Below, piece by piece: positions 59,127 through 64,000 of a DNA stretch of 64,000 bases. The stretch comes from Phocaeicola vulgatus ATCC 8482. Its GTDB lineage: Bacteria; Bacteroidota; Bacteroidia; Bacteroidales; Bacteroidaceae. Both the position numbers and the translations under genes were made by a program. Positions within the stretch are counted from its first letter, which is position 1, and each line of letters opens with the position of its first letter. The DNA is taken from the NCBI RefSeq assembly GCF_000012825.1, contig NC_009614.1, forward strand, positions 2,852,001 to 2,916,000, written 5' to 3'. The notes beneath the pieces were generated by a model. The model made no database searches. It worked only from the letters and a program-made list of their open reading frames with translations, and was not told the origin of the DNA.

Positions 59127-61313
59127 TTATTCCACAATGGTCATTTCATCTACCAAGTGTTTCGCTCCTGCAAACTTATCAATAATAAATAAGGTATAGC
59201 GGATATCCACACAGGCTGCACGTTGTAACTGGGAATTGTAAGCAATGTCACCGGTCAGTCCTTCGTAGTTGCGGTCAAAGCCGGTACCGATCAATTCCCC
59301 TTTGTTATTGAAAACGGGGGAGCCGGAATTACCTCCTGTATTGTCTGTTCCTGTAACAAAACAGATGGGCATTTCACCATTTTTCATGGCATAGCGCCCG
59401 AAGTCTTTCTTGTTATACAAGTCCTTCAGTTTGGCCGGAACCACGAATTCATAGTTGTTCGGATCCTCTTTTTCCATCACTCCTTTCAACGTGGTGTAAT
59501 AGTTGTATTCCATACCGTCTTTGGGGCTGTATGAACCTACTTTACCATAAGTGAGACGTAACGTGGAGTTGGCATCCGGATAAATAGGAGTGCCTTCATG
59601 CTGTTTCAGCTTCATCATACCCTCTACCCAGGTTTTATGGGCCAGATTATAAGCATCGGTTTCGGCTTTCATGGCTGCATCGGTATCTGCATAACCTTGG
59701 TCTACTGATTTGGCATATTGCACCATCAGGTCATTTTCCAATGTCTTGGCATCCGGCTTTGCCACAAAGTTGTCAAAGGCTTCACGGCTTCGGAAGATGG
59801 ATGTATCAAAACAAGCATCGACAAAGGCGTCAATGTTTCCTTTGAATTCTTTGTCTATTACTTTAAAGATGCTGATGCGCTGTTCGGCCGGAATTAATTC
59901 TGCGTAAGTCTTCAGCAAAGCTTTGGAAACTTTACGGTCTATTTCGGGATTATAGTCTTTATTGAAAAATTTATCGGCTTGTTTGATCAGTGTGCTTAAT
60001 GCATGATCCAGCGGATTGATTTCTTTAGTAGCATGAGGTACTTTATATCCTTTTTCCAATGCTTGCAGGACTTTGTCTGTGGAAGGAATCTTATAGAATT
60101 CCGTTCCCAGTTTGCAAACTTCGTAAATGGCTTGCTGATGATATACGGCATCCCGGCGTTTGCTCACGATTTCTCGGATAGCATCGAAGGCTTTCTGGTA
60201 GGCGTCAGTACCCGTCTCACGTCCGTAAGCCAGAAGCTTTTCCTGTTGTTTCTTTTTCGTATCAAGTACTTTCAGCTGAACCAGTCCTTCGTTCATACCG
60301 ATAGCATTCTTCCAGTAATTGGCTGACGAGGCGTATTTGCTGGCATACTGGATGCGTACTTTATCACTTTTCAGCATCTCTTCCAGCAGATTATTCAATC
60401 GTACGGTGCGGACGGTCTTACGCATGAAGTTGGTAGTCTGCATACGTTCTTCCACTTCGTCCGAAATCATGTATCGCCAGTTGCGTCCGGGAAATCCCAT
60501 TACGAAAGTGAAGTCTCCCTCTTTGATTCCTCCCAGGTTGATGGTCAGATGTTTTTTCACCTTCAAGGGTACATTGCTTTCGTTATAGTCAGCAGGTTTA
60601 CCGTCGGGTGTTGCATAAATGCGGAACATGGAGAAATCGCCACAGTGACGGGGCCACATCCAGTTATCGGTGTCAGCTCCGAACTTTCCGATGGAAGAAG
60701 GAGGAGCGCCTACCATACGGACGTCTTTATAGATGGTCTTTATAAACAAGTAATAGCGGTTGGCTCCGTAGAAAGGCTTTAGTTCCAAAGCGGTGAACGG
60801 AGTGATCTCTATATTTTCTTGTTCGGCAAAACGTTTGGCTACTTTGCTCAGATAGGAGGGGGACAGGTAGTTCAATCCTTCCGGGTCCTCATCTTTGGCC
60901 AGTTGTTCCTTTACATAAGGAGTGACGTCCAGAATTCTGTCTATGAAGGTGACAGTCAGCCCCTTGCAGGGAAGTTCTTCTTTGCGGCTCATAGCCCAGA
61001 AGCCGTCAGTCAGATAGTCGTGTTCTACCGAACTGTGTTGCTGGATATAGCTGTAACCGCAATGATGATTGGTCAGCACAAGACCTTCGGCAGAAATGAT
61101 TTCACCGGTACAACCACCTCCGAAATGCACTACAGCATCCTTCAGGCTGATGCTGTCCGGACAATATACTTTATCAATGCTGATATCCAGTCCCATATCA
61201 TACATGGTGGCCGCATTCTGTTCTTTCAGATCAGTCAGCATCCACATCCCCTCGTCGGCATGGCCGGCAAGGGTTGTGAAAGTAAATAGCGAGAGTAATA
61301 GTATCTTTTTCAT
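59127..61313 (-). CDS. S46 dipeptidyl-peptidase, predicted DPP11-like (Asp/Glu specific)
   Basis: 728-residue exported serine peptidase that removes dipeptides from the N-terminus of peptides. Signal peptide 1-19 (cleavage after GHA). Triad: His in TNHHCGY (about 82-87), Asp in the [12 protein letters not shown] region, Ser in [10 protein letters not shown]. Eighteen residues after the Ser, in GTGFDRNYEG, is Arg, the position equal to Arg673 of Porphyromonas gingivalis DPP11, which binds acidic P1 side chains. Helical domain in between caps the active site. It overlaps the upstream DPP7-like gene by one base (TAATG), so both are made together. Periplasmic. Confidence 0.92.
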   Translation of the reverse strand: MKKILLLSLFTFTTLAGHADEGMWMLTDLKEQNAATMYDMGLDISIDKVYCPDSISLKDAVVHFGGGCTGEIISAEGLVLTNHHCGYSYIQQHSSVEHDYLTDGFWAMSRKEELPCKGLTVTFIDRILDVTPYVKEQLAKDEDPEGLNYLSPSYLSKVAKRFAEQENIEITPFTALELKPFYGANRYYLFIKTIYKDVRMVGAPPSSIGKFGADTDNWMWPRHCGDFSMFRIYATPDGKPADYNESNVPLKVKKHLTINLGGIKEGDFTFVMGFPGRNWRYMISDEVEERMQTTNFMRKTVRTVRLNNLLEEMLKSDKVRIQYASKYASSANYWKNAIGMNEGLVQLKVLDTKKKQQEKLLAYGRETGTDAYQKAFDAIREIVSKRRDAVYHQQAIYEVCKLGTEFYKIPSTDKVLQALEKGYKVPHATKEINPLDHALSTLIKQADKFFNKDYNPEIDRKVSKALLKTYAELIPAEQRISIFKVIDKEFKGNIDAFVDACFDTSIFRSREAFDNFVAKPDAKTLENDLMVQYAKSVDQGYADTDAAMKAETDAYNLAHKTWVEGMMKLKQHEGTPIYPDANSTLRLTYGKVGSYSPKDGMEYNYYTTLKGVMEKEDPNNYEFVVPAKLKDLYNKKDFGRYAMKNGEMPICFVTGTDNTGGNSGSPVFNNKGELIGTGFDRNYEGLTGDIAYNSQLQRAACVDIRYTLFIIDKFAGAKHLVDEMTIVE

Positions 61314-63478
61314 TATTCAACAATAGTCATTTCGTCAATCAAGTGTTTGCATCCGCCCAATTTGTCGATGATGAATAATACATAACGTATATCCACTGCG
61401 ATACAACGCTGTAAGTTGTTGTCGAAATTAATGTCACCACTCAGTGATTCCCAGTTGCCGTCAAAAGCGGCACCGATGAGTTCGCCGTTACCGTTGATGA
61501 CGGGAGAACCTGAATTACCGCCGGTAATATCATTGGTAGTCAGGAAACAAGCAGGCATATCACCGTTGGGCAATGCATAACGTCCAAAATCTTTTGCTTC
61601 ATACAATTCTTTCAGTTTGGCGGGAACAACAAATTCCGGATTGGTAGGATCCTCTTTTTCCATGACACCTTTCAGCGTAGTGTAGTATTTATAGTGTACG
61701 CCGTCTTTGGGATTGTATGATTTCACATTGCCGTATGTCAGACGGATGGTGAAGTTGGCATCCGGAGCTTTGGGTTCCGGTGAATACATTTCACACAGGC
61801 CGCGTACATAAGTTTTGTGTAATAAATCCATGCCTTTCATCGATTCTGCCAGTTCGTTTCCCAGCTTGTCCATCAAGTCATATTTAGCCCGTACGTATGC
61901 AGTCATAGGATCTTTTTCTATGGCTTTCACGGTAGGTTTCTTGATGAATTTATTGAAATTCGCTTCGTTGGAGAAGATGGAATTGTCATAACAATGGTCT
62001 ACGTATGCGTCATAGTTACCTTTAAAATCCTTCTGGATGGTAGTATAGAAGGCAGGTAAAGCATCGGCAGGAACCATTTCGGCATACAGGGGCAACAGAG
62101 CTTTGGCCACTTTGCGGTCTACTTCGTGATCGTAGTCTTTGTTATGTATATCGGCATATACTTTTTTCAGCGTTTCAATATTTTTATTAATCGCTTCTTT
62201 ATCTTTATTTTTGATTGCGTCTTTCAGCTTGTCCAGAATCAGATAAGGAGTGCCGAATTCTATACCTCCTTGAAAGACTTCACGGAAACAGGTGTAGTTA
62301 TAAAGAATAGGATTACTCTTTTCGATGGCGGCATCAATTTCGCTGACTACTTTTTCATAATCAGTGTTGCCTTTGGCTTTAGCAAATGCTGCGAACTTGG
62401 CTTCCTGTTCTGCTTTTGTTTCCAATACCTTGTTGTCGATAATGGCTTTATTCATGCCGATAGAGTTTTTCCAATAGTTGCTGGAACCTGCATATTTGCT
62501 GGCGTATTGGATACGTACTTTGTCACTGGCAGCCATTTCTTTCTTCAGTACATCCTGACGCACACCACGTATGCGGATACGGGGTTCGTTGGTGGAATGC
62601 ATCCGTTGTTTCACTTCACTTTGAGTCAGATAGCGGTTGGTGCTTCCGGGGAATCCCATAATCATGGCATAGTCACCCTCGTTAATACCTTTCAGTGAGA
62701 TAGCCAGATGCTTTTTGGCTTTCAGAGGAACATTGTTTTCATTATATTCTGCCGGTTCGCCGTTGGCATCCGCATAAATGCGGAAGACGGAGAAGTCGCA
62801 AGTATGGCGGGGCCACATCCAGTTGTCTGTTTCACCACCGAATTTACCGATGGATGAAGGCGGAGCGGCAACCATGCGTACGTCGCTGTAGGTTTTCAGA
62901 TAAATCAGATAGAATTTATTGCCTGCATAGAAAGGCAGAGCTTGTGCGCTGATACCTGCTTTTCCGTTCAGGTCACTGGCTTTCAGTTCCTCGTCGGCCA
63001 GTTTTTTCAGGAAGTCGTATTCAAAGGTTTCCTCTTCTTTTACTTCGCCTGATTTTACTTTATTGTTTACTTTATCTGTGACATCGACAATGCGTTCTAC
63101 AAATTTGAACTTCAATCCCGGAGTCGGTAGCTCTTCTTTGCGGCTTTTTGCCCAAAAACCGTCAGTCAGGTAGTCATGTTCTACCGAGCTATGTTGCTGT
63201 ATCGCTCCGTAGCCACAGTGGTGGTTGGTCAGGATCAGTCCGTCCGGTGAGATGATTTCACCGGTACATCCTCCTCCGAAAATGCCTACTGCATCTTTTA
63301 ATGAAACGCGGTTCGGGTTATAAATGTCGTCTGCTTCCAGCAGTAAGCCTTGTGCTTTCATGCGGTCTGCCAAATGCTGCTCTTGCATCAGTTGCAACAG
63401 CCACATACCTTCGTCTGCCTTCGACGGCAAGAATGCTACACACATCAATGCGAGCAATAAAAGTTTGAATTTTTTCAT
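61313..63478 (-). CDS. S46 dipeptidyl-peptidase, predicted DPP7-like (hydrophobic specific)
   Basis: 721-residue paralogue of the next gene. Signal peptide 1-21 (cleavage after SKA). Catalytic His in LTNHHCGY (about 85-90), Asp in [12 protein letters not shown], Ser in [10 protein letters not shown]. The residue 18 after the Ser is Gly (AAFDGNWES), equal to Gly673 of P. gingivalis DPP7, which prefers hydrophobic P1 residues. Together the two enzymes would convert oligopeptides into dipeptides of complementary kinds for uptake. First gene of the pair, with a -7 element at 63520-63527 and translation coupled to the second gene through TAATG. Confidence 0.92.
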   Translation of the reverse strand: MKKFKLLLLALMCVAFLPSKADEGMWLLQLMQEQHLADRMKAQGLLLEADDIYNPNRVSLKDAVGIFGGGCTGEIISPDGLILTNHHCGYGAIQQHSSVEHDYLTDGFWAKSRKEELPTPGLKFKFVERIVDVTDKVNNKVKSGEVKEEETFEYDFLKKLADEELKASDLNGKAGISAQALPFYAGNKFYLIYLKTYSDVRMVAAPPSSIGKFGGETDNWMWPRHTCDFSVFRIYADANGEPAEYNENNVPLKAKKHLAISLKGINEGDYAMIMGFPGSTNRYLTQSEVKQRMHSTNEPRIRIRGVRQDVLKKEMAASDKVRIQYASKYAGSSNYWKNSIGMNKAIIDNKVLETKAEQEAKFAAFAKAKGNTDYEKVVSEIDAAIEKSNPILYNYTCFREVFQGGIEFGTPYLILDKLKDAIKNKDKEAINKNIETLKKVYADIHNKDYDHEVDRKVAKALLPLYAEMVPADALPAFYTTIQKDFKGNYDAYVDHCYDNSIFSNEANFNKFIKKPTVKAIEKDPMTAYVRAKYDLMDKLGNELAESMKGMDLLHKTYVRGLCEMYSPEPKAPDANFTIRLTYGNVKSYNPKDGVHYKYYTTLKGVMEKEDPTNPEFVVPAKLKELYEAKDFGRYALPNGDMPACFLTTNDITGGNSGSPVINGNGELIGAAFDGNWESLSGDINFDNNLQRCIAVDIRYVLFIIDKLGGCKHLIDEMTIVE

Positions 63479-63519
63479 GTTGTGTACTAATTGTTATTTC
63501 TTTATCCTTATATCGGTTA

Positions 63520-63527
63520 CAAAAATA
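63520..63527 (-). promoter_or_regulatory. -7 promoter element for the S46 peptidase pair
   Basis: TATTTTTG on the minus strand, 42 bases before the first ATG; no clear -33 box. Confidence 0.5.
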
Positions 63528-63608
63528 GAAAAAAAGAGGGAACTTTGCACTATAAATTGCCTTCTCGGTAATAATCTTCTATTTAGTTTTAAATTTTAAT
63601 AAAATATT

Positions 63609-63638
63609 TTTGTCACTGAATTATAGATTGTACCTTTG
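63609..63638 (+). promoter_or_regulatory. promoter of the DUF4369-like lipoprotein gene
   Basis: TTTG (63609-63612), 18 bases, TACCTTTG (63631-63638); the start is at 63672. Confidence 0.8.
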
Positions 63639-63671
63639 TATGCGAAAAATAGTAATGGGGCGTAGATAAGC

Positions 63672-64000
63672 ATGAATAAACTTTTTTTCTCTGTGGTGTC
63701 TTTATTGGCTTTTACTTCATGTGCCAGTGAGTATAAGATAGAAGGTAGTTCTTCTGTTTCTCGGCTGGATGGGAAAATGCTATTTGTAAAAGTTCCTAGT
63801 GGAGACCGGATGCTGAGTATTGATTCGGCAGAGGTAATTCATGGAATGTTCAAGATGGAAGGTATAACCGATTCTACTTCAATGGCATCCTTGTATATGG
63901 ATGATGAGAGCATCATGCCTTTTGTCATTGAAAAAGGGAAAATATCCATCAGTATCGATAATGCCCGTATTGTAGTTACCGGAACTCCGTTGAATGATCG
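63672..64000 (+). CDS. DUF4369-domain lipoprotein (partial, 3' end outside window)
   Basis: 109 codons from the ATG at 63672 to the window edge. Lipoprotein signal MNKLFFSVVSLLAFTSC (Cys17). The following residues (YKIEGSSSVSRLDGKMLFVK, then a FVIEKGKISISID strand) form the beta-sandwich that usually precedes a thioredoxin/TlpA domain in Bacteroides, and resemble the N-terminal domains of the two thioredoxin lipoproteins at 19.4-22 kb. Whether a CxxC thioredoxin domain follows cannot be seen. It is divergent from the S46 peptidase pair and has its own near-consensus promoter. Confidence 0.8.
   Translation, partial: MNKLFFSVVSLLAFTSCASEYKIEGSSSVSRLDGKMLFVKVPSGDRMLSIDSAEVIHGMFKMEGITDSTSMASLYMDDESIMPFVIEKGKISISIDNARIVVTGTPLND

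Noticed and set aside
60819..61289. 156-codon open frame on the plus strand
   Set aside because: Antisense to the conserved N-terminal region of the DPP11-like peptidase gene.

Overview
The window looks like chromosomal DNA of a gut Bacteroidales bacterium, most likely a Bacteroides or Phocaeicola species. I base this on paired SusC/SusD outer-membrane systems, a hybrid two-component regulator, ECF sigma/FecR signalling, S46 dipeptidyl-peptidases, lipoproteins with Cys lipoboxes, and the Bacteroidetes promoter form (TTTG, about 19-20 bases, then TAnnTTTG) in front of many genes and both tRNAs. The species is not proven from sequence alone. I see no insertion sequence, prophage, integrase or CRISPR array.

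Layout. 1-4.8 kb: a truncated secreted carboxymuconolactone-decarboxylase-like gene, a GH20 beta-hexosaminidase lipoprotein, and divergently an HGSNAT-like (NagX) membrane acetyltransferase followed by an ECF sigma factor. 4.8-12.4 kb: FadL/OmpP1 porin, MATE exporter, ffh, folD, a 0.9-kb gene-poor stretch with unusual short repeats, a CapA-like phosphatase and tRNA-His. 12.5-22 kb: ECF sigma, FecR anti-sigma, STN-domain SusC, SusD and two thioredoxin-fold lipoproteins, a self-contained import and signalling locus without glycosidases. 22.2-22.4 kb: a promoter, four hairpins and a terminator that look like a small RNA. 22.6-41.3 kb: a carbohydrate-utilisation locus: GH2 enzyme and aldose epimerase, a hybrid sensor kinase/AraC regulator, SusC/SusD, three GH43 enzymes with complete Asp/Asp/Glu sets, and a secreted protein predicted to be an alpha/alpha-barrel. 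The GH43 content suggests arabinose- or xylose-containing plant glycans, especially arabinan-like side chains.

41.7-64 kb is mostly housekeeping: pabB-pabC (folate precursor), a membrane-anchored hypothetical, an MFS transporter, pheS, a DUF4348-like lipoprotein, murB, a metallo-beta-lactamase-fold hydrolase, nth, a three-gene arginine/citrulline-to-ornithine catabolic operon (two guanidino-group-modifying hydrolases and rocD), a queuosine-precursor group (transporter, queC, queF) with a probable preQ1-I riboswitch in front, tRNA-Ser, dnaX, a DivIC/FtsB-like gene with a small membrane protein, and two translationally coupled S46 peptidases. Their diagnostic residues predict complementary specificities: DPP11-like for acidic residues and DPP7-like for hydrophobic ones. 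The window ends inside a DUF4369-type lipoprotein gene.

The least explained elements are the candidate small RNA at 22.2 kb, the 22-base palindromic tandem array between queC and queF, the repeat-rich gap at 10.4-10.9 kb, the enzyme-free SusCD/thioredoxin locus, and the unassigned last gene of the carbohydrate locus.
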